Part shown: positions 35,029 through 43,369 of the stretch, in pieces
Layout of the letters: every line of letters starts with the position of its first letter
How positions within the stretch are numbered: the stretch's first letter is position 1
NCBI GenBank assembly: GCA_002382805.1
Contig: DGAD01000043.1
Coordinates: 62,001 to 126,000, forward strand
Reading direction: 5' to 3'
DNA length: 64,000 nucleotides
DNA from: Clostridiales bacterium UBA4039
Lineage (GTDB): Bacteria > Bacillota > Clostridia > Lachnospirales > Vallitaleaceae
Program-made: the position numbers and the translations under genes
Notes under the pieces: model-generated
What the model saw: the letters and a program-made list of their open reading frames with translations, nothing else
Database searches by the model: none
Told to the model about the DNA's origin: nothing

Positions 35029-36234
35029 ATGAGTAAATACGTAGAATTAAATGAAAAAACAGTCATTGATTATGTTAACAGCAAGATGGAGTTCTTTCGA
35101 CCGGATGCCGAGTATGTGTGCAATGAAATTGGAGATGGAAACTTAAACCTCGTCTTTCGCGTCAAAGATACGAAAAACAATAAAAGCGTTATTGTTAAGC
35201 AAGCCCTTCCTTATGTAAGAGCGGCGGGAGAAGATTGGCCTCTTGATATTGGCCGTGGTGAAATTGAATCGCATATCCTAGATATTGAATATAAACTGAC
35301 CGATGGTTTAGTGCCAAAAGTCTACTTCTATGATACAGATATGTATTGTATGGCGATGGAAGATTTAGATAACTACATTATCATGCGATATGGATTGCTT
35401 GACTATATCCAATATCCAGAATTTGCGGATCAAATCAGTGACTTTTTAGTCAAAACACTTTTGCTTACATCCGATGTTGTGATGGAGCATAAAGAGAAAA
35501 AAGAAAGTGTCAAAGAATTTATCAATCCGGAGTTATGTGAAATAACAGAAGATTTAGTTTATACAGAACCATTTCATATTGGAGCACGTAATAATATGGA
35601 AGAAGCGATTGTTAAGTTCCATCAAGAAGAGATTGTAGATGACGAAGAATTGGCACGAGAAGTGGCTAAGTTAAAATTTGACTTTATGAATAATGCCCAA
35701 GCACTTTTACACGGAGACTTGCACACAGGAAGTATCTTTGTCAATCAAGATTCAACAAAAGTTATCGACCCTGAGTTTGCTTTTTATGGTCCGATGGCCT
35801 ATGACATTGGTGCATTAATCGCCAACTTGATTATGAACTATATATCAACAAAAGCATCTCTTGAAGAGGGCGAGCTTCGCCAAAAACATGAGGCGTTTTT
35901 ATTGGATGCCATCCGTGAAGTCATCGATCAGTTCAAAGCAAAATCCTTAGAAATATGGGATGAAGTTGTGACGGATAAAATGGCAAAAGCAAAAGGGTTC
36001 AAAGAATACTATATCAATGATGTACTTGTTAACACTGCAGGAGTGACAGGGTGCGAGATGATTCGTCGAACAGTAGGATTTGCCCATGTTAAAGACTTAG
36101 ACGGTATTGCAGATGATACAAAGCGCATCAAAGCCAAAAAAGATAACATGCATTTGGCAAAAGTGCTGATAAAAAATAGAGCAGAAATAGTCACTGGCGA
36201 AGAATATCTTCGTTTGATTGAAAAATATTTATAG
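35029..36234 (+). CDS. mtnK: 5-methylthioribose kinase family (MtnK-like) sugar kinase
   Basis: This kinase has 401 residues, close to the usual MtnK length. The signature LLHGDLHTGSIFVN places catalytic Asp at 230. The metal motif VIDPEFAFYGPMAYDIGA follows at about 246-263, the most diagnostic block of MtnK as against other APH-fold kinases. Family members phosphorylate the 1-OH of 5-methylthioribose, and some act on 5-deoxyribose. Here it follows a sugar importer and precedes an MtnA-like isomerase and an aldolase, giving a kinase-isomerase-aldolase trio. There is no encapsulation-type tail, so it probably works in the cytosol, outside the shell. True substrate unproven. Confidence 0.87.
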   Translation: MSKYVELNEKTVIDYVNSKMEFFRPDAEYVCNEIGDGNLNLVFRVKDTKNNKSVIVKQALPYVRAAGEDWPLDIGRGEIESHILDIEYKLTDGLVPKVYFYDTDMYCMAMEDLDNYIIMRYGLLDYIQYPEFADQISDFLVKTLLLTSDVVMEHKEKKESVKEFINPELCEITEDLVYTEPFHIGARNNMEEAIVKFHQEEIVDDEELAREVAKLKFDFMNNAQALLHGDLHTGSIFVNQDSTKVIDPEFAFYGPMAYDIGALIANLIMNYISTKASLEEGELRQKHEAFLLDAIREVIDQFKAKSLEIWDEVVTDKMAKAKGFKEYYINDVLVNTAGVTGCEMIRRTVGFAHVKDLDGIADDTKRIKAKKDNMHLAKVLIKNRAEIVTGEEYLRLIEKYL

Positions 36235-36245
36235 GAGATGATGAA

Positions 36246-37301
36246 ATGATTACAACAGTTATTCCAGCAAAATTAAACGAAGATAAGACAAAATTAGAAC
36301 TTATTGATCAAACGTTATTACCTAATGAGGAAGTGTTCCTCTATTTAGACCAACGGGAAAAGATTTTTGAAGCGATTAAGATGTTACGCGTTCGTGGCGC
36401 TCCAGCAATTGGAGTGGCCGCAGCATATGGATTATATGTATGCATGAATAAGATGGAAACACAAGATTTTGAGGCGTTTAAAAAAGAATTCACAGAGACA
36501 AAGGATTATCTTGCCACCAGTCGACCAACCGCAGTAAATCTATTCTGGGCACTAGATCGCATGCAAGACCGCTTTGAAAAAGAAGAGGCAAAAGGTGCAA
36601 CGATCGAACAAATGAAAAAAGCGCTCTTAGATGAAAGCGAAAAAGTCTTCGAAGAAGACCAAGCCATGGGCAAAGCCATTGGAGAATATGGATTAGAACT
36701 ACTAAAACCAGGCATGGGTCTTTTAACACATTGTAATGCAGGTGGAATCGCAACATCGGGTATCGGAACAGCATTAGCACCGATGTATTTGGGTCATGAA
36801 CAAGGATATAACTTTAAAGTGTATGCAGATGAGACAAGACCTTTGCTTCAAGGTTCCAGATTAACAGCATATGAACTATATAAAGCCGGATTAGACGTAA
36901 CGGTTATCTGTGATAACATGGCATCCCTTGTTATGAAAGAAGGAAAAATAGACGCCGTGCTTGTAGGCTGTGATCGAATAGCAGCCAATGGAGATGCTGC
37001 GAACAAGATAGGTACATCAGGAGTTGCAATCCTCGCCAAAGAATATGGAATTCCAATGTATATCCTTGGACCAACATCAACCATTGACATGAATACTGCA
37101 ACAGGACAAGACATTGAGATTGAGCTTCGTGATGAAGAAGAAATCGGCAATGGATTTGGCCGAAGAACAGCTCCAAAAGAAGTCAAAGCCTATAACCCTG
37201 CTTTTGATGTAACTGATGCAAAGTACATCACCGCTATTATAACAGAGAAGGGAATTGTTCGTCCACCTTACAAGGAGAACTTGAAGAAATTGTTTGAATA
37301 G
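36246..37301 (+). CDS. mtnA: MtnA-family aldose-1-phosphate isomerase
   Basis: This isomerase has 351 residues, the normal MtnA size. Catalytic Cys163 lies in LLTHCNAGGIATSGIGTALA and catalytic Asp243 in VGCDRIAANGDAANKIGT, matching the Cys/Asp pair known from MtnA structures. The family converts 5-methylthioribose 1-phosphate (or 5-deoxyribose 1-phosphate) to the matching ribulose 1-phosphate. Its place between MtnK and a class II aldolase fits the dihydroxyacetone-phosphate shunt rather than the methionine salvage pathway, since no MtnB, MtnW or MtnD is present in the window. It lacks an obvious encapsulation helix. Confidence 0.9.
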   Translation: MITTVIPAKLNEDKTKLELIDQTLLPNEEVFLYLDQREKIFEAIKMLRVRGAPAIGVAAAYGLYVCMNKMETQDFEAFKKEFTETKDYLATSRPTAVNLFWALDRMQDRFEKEEAKGATIEQMKKALLDESEKVFEEDQAMGKAIGEYGLELLKPGMGLLTHCNAGGIATSGIGTALAPMYLGHEQGYNFKVYADETRPLLQGSRLTAYELYKAGLDVTVICDNMASLVMKEGKIDAVLVGCDRIAANGDAANKIGTSGVAILAKEYGIPMYILGPTSTIDMNTATGQDIEIELRDEEEIGNGFGRRTAPKEVKAYNPAFDVTDAKYITAIITEKGIVRPPYKENLKKLFE

Positions 37302-37310
37302 GAGATGCCT

Positions 37311-38102
37311 ATGAGTACATATATGAATGAAATCAAGATTCGCAATGCGATTTGTGATGTGGGTCAAAAATTATATGATAAAGAATTTGTGGCGGCCAAT
37401 GATGGGAACATCTCAGTAAAGCTCGATGATAATACCCTCTTGGTGACACCAACAGCCGTATCAAAGGGTGGTATGAAGCCGGATGAAATCGTTAAGATGA
37501 CCTTAGATGGAGAAATCTTAAGTGGAGGTAAGCCATCGTCTGAAGTCAAGATGCATATACAAGTCTATAAGACGAACCCTGAGATTCAAGCGGTCGTTCA
37601 TGCGCATCCGCCGATTTCAACAGCCTTTGCAGTGGCGCGGGTGCCCATGGAGACACCGATTCTTGCAGAAGCAGTCGTCAACTTAGGCGTGGTTCCGGTA
37701 GCTGATTTTGCGCTACCGGGTACCAAAGAGGTGCCAGAATCTATCAAACCTTATGTGCGGGATTATAATGCGGTACTTCTTGCCAACCATGGATTGTTAA
37801 CATGGGGCAGAGACCTTAGAGAAGCATTTTTTAGGATGGAATCAGTGGAACATTATGGAAAAATACTTCTGTATGTAAAACAAATCGGAGATCCGAGAGA
37901 GTTTAACTGTACAGAAATTGACGCATTATTAGATATTCGTAAAAAGATTGGTGTCTCATCGGGAGGCGTACCGGCATGTAAACCGGCATATGCCACAGAG
38001 ACGGTAAAACCTGAGACAGAAGACGATGTCAAAGACTATAATGAAGTGGAATTAGCTCAGGCAATTACCAACGAAGTTATGAGACAGCTTCATAGGAGGT
38101 GA
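37311..38102 (+). CDS. Class II (FucA/AraD-type) aldolase with C-terminal encapsulation-like helix
   Basis: This aldolase has 263 residues. Zn ligands and the catalytic acid are visible: Glu78 (KPSSEVKMH), His97 and His99 (AVVHAHPPISTAF), and His160 (LLANHGLLTWGRD). It should split a ketose 1-phosphate into dihydroxyacetone phosphate and an aldehyde. After the catalytic core (about residue 205) comes a 35-residue linker and a final amphipathic helix, EVELAQAITNEVMRQL, like the encapsulation peptides of BMC cargo. That suggests the aldehyde is released inside the shell. I use ATG 37311, six bases after AGGAG; the ATG at 37305 abuts that site. Confidence 0.87.
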   Translation: MSTYMNEIKIRNAICDVGQKLYDKEFVAANDGNISVKLDDNTLLVTPTAVSKGGMKPDEIVKMTLDGEILSGGKPSSEVKMHIQVYKTNPEIQAVVHAHPPISTAFAVARVPMETPILAEAVVNLGVVPVADFALPGTKEVPESIKPYVRDYNAVLLANHGLLTWGRDLREAFFRMESVEHYGKILLYVKQIGDPREFNCTEIDALLDIRKKIGVSSGGVPACKPAYATETVKPETEDDVKDYNEVELAQAITNEVMRQLHRR

Positions 38103-38106
38103 AAAG

Positions 38107-39552
38107 ATGCAAATTAGTGAAAAAGAAATACAGCAACTGGTCAGTCAAATTGTTCGGCAAACGATGGGGCAAGAAAAACAAGCAATTGATGTGAGTCCAT
38201 CAAGTGGAGAATATAAAGCATCACCTATTCAAGGACATCAAATCGGTGTATATGAAAAAATGGAAGATGCAATTGAAGCGGCAAAAAAAGCTAACCAACA
38301 CTATAGCCAATACAGCATCAAGGATCGACAACGCTTTATCGATGGAATAAAAAAATGGACCTTAAAGGAAAAATACGACCTAGCGAAACGGGTTGTTGAA
38401 GAAACCGGACTTGGAAACTATGAAGATAAGATCAGAAAACATGAGCTTGCAGCAAGAACACCAGGGACTGAACTCTTAGAGACCAAGGCGCAAAGCGGGG
38501 ACACAGGACTTGCTATTATTGAAGAGGCGCCTTTTGGTGTCATCGGAGCAACTACACCGGTAACCAACCCTTCTGAGACAGTCATTAGCAATACGATAGC
38601 CATGTTGGCAGCGGGAAATACAGTTGTTTTTAATGTGCATCCAAGTTCCAAAAGGGTGTGTGCATATACGGTGTCCCAGATCAATCAATTGATTGTAGAA
38701 CTAGGAGGACCCAAGAACCTTATCACTATGGTCAAAGACCCAACGATGGAATCACTGACGGTACTAGCGTCTTGCCCAATGGTTAATATGCTGGTAGGAA
38801 CCGGTGGTCCGGGACTGGTTAAAGCCTTATTAAAATCCGGGAAAAAAGCCATAGGAGCAGGTGCAGGTAACCCGCCGGTTGTCGTTGATGAGACGGCCAA
38901 CATAAAAAAAGCGGCGATTGATATTATCACAGGACACTCTTTTGATAATAATATAGTATGTATATTGGAAAAAGAAGTGTTTGTTGTGGATGAAGTAGCC
39001 AATGAACTGATTGAAACAATGGTTCAAGAAGGAGCAATGCTTATAAAAGGTGATACGATAAAAGCTTTGCAAGAGTTGATTACATATGAAGATCAAGAAG
39101 GCGCTCATGTACGTAAAGAGTGGGTCGGCAAAGATGCTCATACATACTTAGATGCCTTGAATATATCATACGACCAAAAACCAAAGTGCATTATTTGTGA
39201 AACAACATTTGAACATCCATTTGTACAATTGGAGTTATTAATGCCGGTATTACCAATTGTACGTGTCGATAACTTTAAAAAAGGTGTCGAATACGCTGTT
39301 AAAGCAGAGCATGGCAACCGACATACAGCAATCTGCCATTCCCAAAATATCGATAACATCACCTACTATGCGAAAGCAATTAATACGACAATCTTTGTCA
39401 AAAATGCACCTTCGCTTGCAGGGATAGGTGTCGATAGCGAGTCGGTGGTTAGCTTTACTATAGCCGGACCAACCGGAGAAGGAATTACAACAGCGAAAAA
39501 CTTTACAAGAGCACGTCATTGTGTCCTTGTTGATGGGTTTAGAATTATATGA
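38107..39552 (+). CDS. CoA-acylating aldehyde dehydrogenase of the BMC (PduP/EutE type)
   Basis: This enzyme has 481 residues. The catalytic Cys285 sits in SFDNNIVCILEKEVFVVD, as in PduP and EutE. Gly-rich NAD and CoA motifs (GTGGPGLVKALLKSGKKAIG) are near 231-250. Residues 1-20 (ISEKEIQQLVSQIVRQ) make an amphipathic helix separated from the core by a Ser/Gly/Glu linker, a classic encapsulation peptide. It converts the aldehyde from the aldolase to acyl-CoA with NAD+. The aldolase stop and this start are four bases apart. Aldehyde identity (acetaldehyde or methylthioacetaldehyde) depends on the sugar. Confidence 0.92.
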   Translation: MQISEKEIQQLVSQIVRQTMGQEKQAIDVSPSSGEYKASPIQGHQIGVYEKMEDAIEAAKKANQHYSQYSIKDRQRFIDGIKKWTLKEKYDLAKRVVEETGLGNYEDKIRKHELAARTPGTELLETKAQSGDTGLAIIEEAPFGVIGATTPVTNPSETVISNTIAMLAAGNTVVFNVHPSSKRVCAYTVSQINQLIVELGGPKNLITMVKDPTMESLTVLASCPMVNMLVGTGGPGLVKALLKSGKKAIGAGAGNPPVVVDETANIKKAAIDIITGHSFDNNIVCILEKEVFVVDEVANELIETMVQEGAMLIKGDTIKALQELITYEDQEGAHVRKEWVGKDAHTYLDALNISYDQKPKCIICETTFEHPFVQLELLMPVLPIVRVDNFKKGVEYAVKAEHGNRHTAICHSQNIDNITYYAKAINTTIFVKNAPSLAGIGVDSESVVSFTIAGPTGEGITTAKNFTRARHCVLVDGFRII

Positions 39553-39875
39553 TAGGCTCGTCGGTACGTGGTAATGCACTGGGAATGCTAGAAGTTTGCG
39601 GTTATGCAACAGCTCTTATTGTTATCAGTGAAATATATCAGAATATGGACATCCATGTGGTAGCGATTAATATTAATAAACCAGCAGTGGCGGTTCTTGA
39701 GAAGATTCCACTGCAGGCGCAGATTAAGTTTCAAGGCAGTATTGATCAAGTTCGAGCGGCAATGGAGCTGGGATATGAAGTGGCATTAAAATACAACGAA
39801 CCCGAAGACATCATTCAATCAACCATCGCCAACCCGCATCCAGGAATACAAAAGTTAATAGAAAGCTCAAAATAA
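39549..39875 (+). CDS. Divergent single-domain BMC shell protein
   Basis: This protein has 108 residues. It has the BMC fold opening ALGMLEVCGYATALIVISEI at about residues 10-29, and a later helix DQVRAAMELGYEVALKYNEP. It differs strongly from the two canonical BMC-H proteins downstream: the KIGSG edge motif is not present (VLEKIPLQ instead), and IANPHPGIQKL replaces IPRPH. Its ATG overlaps the dehydrogenase stop (ATGA) with no clear ribosome binding site, so translation is probably coupled. It may form a special hexamer or mixed tile. An inner ATG at 39585 is a possible alternative start. Confidence 0.78.
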   Translation: MIGSSVRGNALGMLEVCGYATALIVISEIYQNMDIHVVAININKPAVAVLEKIPLQAQIKFQGSIDQVRAAMELGYEVALKYNEPEDIIQSTIANPHPGIQKLIESSK

Positions 39876-39901
39876 TCAATGAGTGAATGGAGGAAAAATT
39901 G

Positions 39902-40177
39902 ATGGGAAGTTCAATAGGATTTATAGAAACCAGAGGTCTTACAGCAGCATTAGAAGCGGCCGATAACATGTTAAAAACAGCACAAGTTGAACTTGTAGGA
40001 ACAGAAAAAATCGGATCCGGATTAATTACAGTTGTTGTGAAAGGAGAAGTAGGCGCGGTAAAAGCGGCAACAGAAGCAGGAGCGGATACGGCAAGTCGAT
40101 TAGGTGAACTCGTTGCAGTTCATGTAATTCCAAGACCTCACGATGATTTAATTAAAATTTTGCCGGTGCTGAAATAA
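39902..40177 (+). CDS. Canonical BMC-H shell hexamer protein (copy 1)
   Basis: This protein has 91 residues. It contains [19 protein letters not shown], the edge lysine motif [15 protein letters not shown], and the arginine-histidine edge motif [10 protein letters not shown]. Such proteins form the hexagonal facets of the shell. I use ATG 39902, eight bases after GGAGG; the upstream ATG at 39887 overlaps that site. It is about four-fifths identical by eye to the core of the BMC-H at 40456, so the two arose by duplication and now differ mainly at the surface and in the tail. Confidence 0.95.
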   Translation: MGSSIGFIETRGLTAALEAADNMLKTAQVELVGTEKIGSGLITVVVKGEVGAVKAATEAGADTASRLGELVAVHVIPRPHDDLIKILPVLK

Positions 40178-40180
40178 TAT

Positions 40181-40459
40181 ATGGCGATAGGGATTATAGA
40201 GATCCAAAACCTTGTTAATGGATACTTAGCAAGTGATTTGATTATGAAAATGGTTAATTGTGACATCATTCATCATAAGAAAGCATTGGGTGGACGATTA
40301 ATCACCATTGTCTTTGAAGGCAGTGTCTCTGATCTAAACCTTGCTATGGATGAAATAAAAAAGACGTATCAAGAGACAACGTTATTGAAAGTGGCTGAAG
40401 TCATTGCGAATCCGCCAGATGCATTAATGAAGTATTTTGAAAAAGGAGTCTTTCAATGA
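40181..40459 (+). CDS. Divergent single-domain BMC shell protein
   Basis: This protein has 92 residues. It opens [20 protein letters not shown], continues through [20 protein letters not shown], and ends [15 protein letters not shown], so it keeps the BMC order of strands and helices but lost the EKIGSG and IPRPH edge motifs. The start follows the BMC-H stop by three bases with no clear ribosome binding site, and its end overlaps the next BMC-H gene. It resembles the protein at 39549 more than the canonical pair in its NPxP ending. A pore-lining or minor tile is likely. Confidence 0.78.
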   Translation: MAIGIIEIQNLVNGYLASDLIMKMVNCDIIHHKKALGGRLITIVFEGSVSDLNLAMDEIKKTYQETTLLKVAEVIANPPDALMKYFEKGVFQ

Positions 40460-40794
40460 GTGAAAATACTGTAAAAAAAACAAAGCCAACAACGAAATCA
40501 CCACAGGAGGTAAAAAAAATTATGGGAAATGCAATTGGTTTTATAGAGACAAGAGGTCTAACGGCGGCATTAGAAGCAGCTGATAATATGCTTAAATCAG
40601 CAGAAGTTGAACTCGTAGGTATGGAAAAAATCGGCTCTGGATTAATTACTGTAACAATTCAAGGCGATGTAGGTGCGGTAAAGGCGGCTACAGAAGCAGG
40701 ATCAGAAGCTGCATCCAGATTGGGAGAATTGATTGCTGTTCATGTGATTCCACGTCCACATAACAACATGGCATCAATTTTGCCAAAAATGTAA
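40456..40794 (+). CDS. BMC-H shell protein with N-terminal extension and a second internal start (copy 2)
   Basis: The long form has 112 residues: a basic Lys/Thr/Pro-rich leader of 22 residues, then a canonical BMC-H core ([44 protein letters not shown]). Two starts are supported. ATG 40456 follows AAGGAG (40443-40448) and overlaps the previous stop. ATG 40522, in frame, follows AGGAGG (40505-40510) by eleven bases and aligns with the start of copy 1. Both a long and a short shell protein may therefore be made, as known for PduB and PduB' of the Pdu compartment. Which form dominates cannot be told from sequence. Confidence 0.9.
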   Translation: MSENTVKKTKPTTKSPQEVKKIMGNAIGFIETRGLTAALEAADNMLKSAEVELVGMEKIGSGLITVTIQGDVGAVKAATEAGSEAASRLGELIAVHVIPRPHNNMASILPKM

Positions 40795-40800
40795 AAAACT

Positions 40801-41460
40801 ATGCAAGTTAGTGAACGCATGATTGCCTTAGTCACAACAAGAGTGCTTCAACAGATTACCCAAGAACAAGGGTATCAATATGCCGTGCCTATTGGAATAT
40901 CCAATCGGCACGTGCACCTAAAAAAAAGCGACGTGGAAATGTTGTTTGGCAAAGGCTATACGTTACAAAAACTCAAAGATTTAAAACAAACAGGAGAATA
41001 TGCATGTCAAGAGACGGTGACGCTGATAACAGAGCGTCAAGGTAAGACATATAAGATAGACAATGTACGTATTCTTGGCCCTGAACGTGACCAAACCCAA
41101 GTTGAGATATCAGCCACCGATGCACGTCAGTTAAAGTTAAATCCACCGGTACGTAACTCCGGAAATCTAGAACGTTCTGAACCGATTACATTACAAGGTC
41201 CCCATGGTAGCGTGACAATTGAAAACGGATGCATTATTGCAACAAGACACTTGCACTTATCAACAGAAGATGCAAAACATATGAATATAAAATCGGGTGA
41301 CGAAGTATCCGTTTTACTTGGTGATGAAAAATCCGGACGTATGGATCATGTCAGTTGTAAAGTACATGAAAATTATGTATTAGAACTACATATCGACACA
41401 GATGACGGCAATGCATTTCGGGTTCAAAGTGGAGATATGGCTACGGTCTTATTACCTTAA
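40801..41460 (+). CDS. pduL: PduL-type phosphotransacylase
   Basis: This protein has 219 residues. The Zn-binding histidine motifs of both PduL halves are present (GISNRHVHLKKSDVEMLFG and ATRHLHLSTEDA), with DTDDGNAF near the C-terminus. It turns acyl-CoA and phosphate into acyl-phosphate and recycles CoA inside the shell. Residues 1-20 (VSERMIALVTTRVLQQ) look like an encapsulation helix. The start is six bases after the BMC-H stop, with no strong ribosome binding site, so coupling is likely. With aldehyde and alcohol dehydrogenases it gives the core chemistry of a metabolosome. Confidence 0.94.
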   Translation: MQVSERMIALVTTRVLQQITQEQGYQYAVPIGISNRHVHLKKSDVEMLFGKGYTLQKLKDLKQTGEYACQETVTLITERQGKTYKIDNVRILGPERDQTQVEISATDARQLKLNPPVRNSGNLERSEPITLQGPHGSVTIENGCIIATRHLHLSTEDAKHMNIKSGDEVSVLLGDEKSGRMDHVSCKVHENYVLELHIDTDDGNAFRVQSGDMATVLLP

Positions 41461-41485
41461 ACAGGGGAGAGGAAGAAGGGATACA

Positions 41486-41725
41486 ATGCGCATTGGAAAA
41501 GTCGTTGGAAACATCGTATCAACCAAAAAGCATCAAACGCTCGTAGGAGCTAAGTTTATGCGAGTTGAGCTTGAGACAAAAGAAAATATTATTGCTGTCG
41601 ATCCGATTGGCGCAGGGATTGGTGATGATGTCATTATTACAGAAGGCCATAACACGATCTATGCACTAAGCAGCGATGTCAAACAACCCGTTGATGCCAT
41701 TATTATAGGTATTGTTGATGAATGA
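41486..41725 (+). CDS. BMC-P (EutN/CcmL-type) vertex pentamer protein
   Basis: This protein has 79 residues. The sequence RIGKVVGNIVSTKKHQTLVG, followed by LLxVD-like IIAVDPIGAGIGDDVIITEG and a DAIIIGIVDE end, is the EutN/CcmL pattern. Pentamers of this family cap the shell vertices. I start at ATG 41486, preceded by GGAAGAAGGG; a longer frame from 41402 lies inside pduL. Only one BMC-P gene occurs in the operon. Confidence 0.93.
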   Translation: MRIGKVVGNIVSTKKHQTLVGAKFMRVELETKENIIAVDPIGAGIGDDVIITEGHNTIYALSSDVKQPVDAIIIGIVDE

Positions 41726-41765
41726 TCATAGGGGTTGGATATCAAAACTAAGGTGGTGAAGAGTT

Positions 41766-42293
41766 TTGTTTAAGCAAGAAGGAGCGATTGGCATTTTAGA
41801 GTACATAACCATTCCACAAGGGATAAAAGTACTCAATGATATTATAAAGCACGTTAATTTATCACATGTTCAGGCAAAAATTTTTCCTGGATCAAAATAT
41901 ATGATTATCATGCAAGGGGAACATGGAAGTATCGAGTATGCAATGGAAATAGGGATGGAGCAAGAAGGCCTTGTTGACATTGGATGGCTTGGAAAAATCC
42001 ATGACCAATTAGTCCCTGTGTTTAACGAAGAACAAAGCCCGAAGCATGTAGCGGAAAATGTATTGGTTTTTCAACAATTAAGTCATGCAAAAGCCTATGA
42101 AGAGTGCAATATGCTCTTACATGGATTTGATTTATCTGTAGTAAAATTCAAACATAACGAGGCGTTAGAAGGTAGTTCCGTAGTGATTTTATCAGGAAGC
42201 GTTGCAGCGACGCGTGCAGCCAAAGAACGTATAAAATCCGCAGAAATCATTACAAATATAGAACCCTGGATACTAGAAGAAATTGCGAGGTGA
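41766..42293 (+). CDS. Tandem-domain BMC-T shell protein
   Basis: This protein has 175 residues with two weakly similar BMC domains. Domain 1 covers about residues 5-85 (GAIGILEYITIPQGIKVLND, MQGEHGSIEYAMEIG) and domain 2 about 95-172 (NVLVFQQLSHAKAYEECNML, LSGSVAATRAAKERIKSAEI). Such proteins form pseudohexameric trimers, often with a wide gated pore for cofactors or larger metabolites. The start is TTG 41766 after AGGTGG. Both domains are divergent, so the call rests on layout as well as sequence. Confidence 0.82.
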   Translation: MFKQEGAIGILEYITIPQGIKVLNDIIKHVNLSHVQAKIFPGSKYMIIMQGEHGSIEYAMEIGMEQEGLVDIGWLGKIHDQLVPVFNEEQSPKHVAENVLVFQQLSHAKAYEECNMLLHGFDLSVVKFKHNEALEGSSVVILSGSVAATRAAKERIKSAEIITNIEPWILEEIAR

Positions 42294-42297
42294 ATGT

Positions 42298-43365
42298 ATG
42301 GAAACGATTCGAATATTAGGCGTCGGTGACCCGGCAGTATATACATATCAAAAAAAAGCAGATACCCTTATTCAACCTATAGAAGATGCCCTTGGGATCC
42401 ACATTGACTTACAAATCGTCTCTTTTGCTGATTATTATGAGACCCTAATGGATGCATTTGAACATAGTAAATATGATATTGTCATGGTAGCTGGTCATTT
42501 ATGGTTACCTTTTTTTGTAGAACAAGGCTACGTAGAGCCAATCTGTGAAGATAAAAAACAAGCACAATTAGACGATGTCCTTGAAACGATAAAAAGTGAG
42601 ATGTTCTACAAACAGAAGCAGTATCTGTATCCTTGCTTTTGTGACGGACATATTCTTGTCTATCGTAAGAATCGAATCCATGCAGACTTTAAAGATACCG
42701 TGAGTATTATAGACGTGATGAACTATTTAAAGACCCAGACGGCGAAGAATCAGTTTGCTCTAAAGGCCCATCCGTCGGAGCTTTTCCTAGATATATTGCC
42801 ATATTTTCGTGCGTTAGCCATTGAGCCCATTGATGCTATGGGTAGAGTAGAAGAAGATGGCGCAAAGATAGAGCAAGTAGTTAGCCTATATCAAAAAGCG
42901 ATTAGATATTGTGAACCTCAAGTTCGAGAGTTTGGTAATGAACAGGTGTGTAGTCGTCTTCAATCAGGTGCAGTGGATATGGCGGTTACATGGGGTGGAC
43001 AATTGGGTGCAGTTATGGATGCAAGTTGTGTCGAGCCGGAACAGATGGGCTTTGCGGCACTTGAAGAATCTTGGAATGTGACCTGGTCTTTTGGGTTAAA
43101 TGCCAAGAGTAAGAAGAAGGACTTGGCTATTGAAGTAATGAAAAGGCTGACGGCAAAATCTGTGGATCAAGAAGTAGGGCGAACTTGTGGCAACCCAACA
43201 AGGCTAAGCAACTTTTTAGATGATCAAGACCGATACCCATGGTATAGTGTTGCAAAAACGATGATTGAACACGCAAAGCCTTTGCCCAGTACACCTTTTT
43301 TACCGGAAGCAATCAGTGCGTTAACCAGCGCTCTTGATTCTTACCTGCATCACGAAGGAGCGTGA
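42298..43365 (+). CDS. Solute-binding-like protein without a signal peptide
   Basis: This protein has 355 residues from the ATG at 42298 after AGGTGA. The fold is that of family 1 ABC substrate-binding proteins (type II): TIRILGVGDPAVYTYQKKAD, KYDIVMVAGHLWLPFFVEQG, VDMAVTWGGQLGAVMDASCV. It begins directly with the first strand and has no signal peptide or lipobox, so it should stay in the cytosol. It lies between the BMC-T and alcohol dehydrogenase genes, with overlapping or very short spacing, and so is part of the BMC operon. A role as intracellular ligand sensor, carrier or assembly factor is possible; none is established. Confidence 0.75.
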   Translation: METIRILGVGDPAVYTYQKKADTLIQPIEDALGIHIDLQIVSFADYYETLMDAFEHSKYDIVMVAGHLWLPFFVEQGYVEPICEDKKQAQLDDVLETIKSEMFYKQKQYLYPCFCDGHILVYRKNRIHADFKDTVSIIDVMNYLKTQTAKNQFALKAHPSELFLDILPYFRALAIEPIDAMGRVEEDGAKIEQVVSLYQKAIRYCEPQVREFGNEQVCSRLQSGAVDMAVTWGGQLGAVMDASCVEPEQMGFAALEESWNVTWSFGLNAKSKKKDLAIEVMKRLTAKSVDQEVGRTCGNPTRLSNFLDDQDRYPWYSVAKTMIEHAKPLPSTPFLPEAISALTSALDSYLHHEGA

Positions 43366-43369
43366 AAAC

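Noticed and set aside
38685..39609. Several minus-strand frames over the aldehyde dehydrogenase gene
   Set aside because: All overlap a strongly conserved enzyme gene and encode no recognisable motif.
41402..41485. Longer BMC-P protein starting inside pduL
   Set aside because: The extra residues are pduL in another frame, and EutN/CcmL proteins begin with the RIGKVVG strand that starts at 41486.
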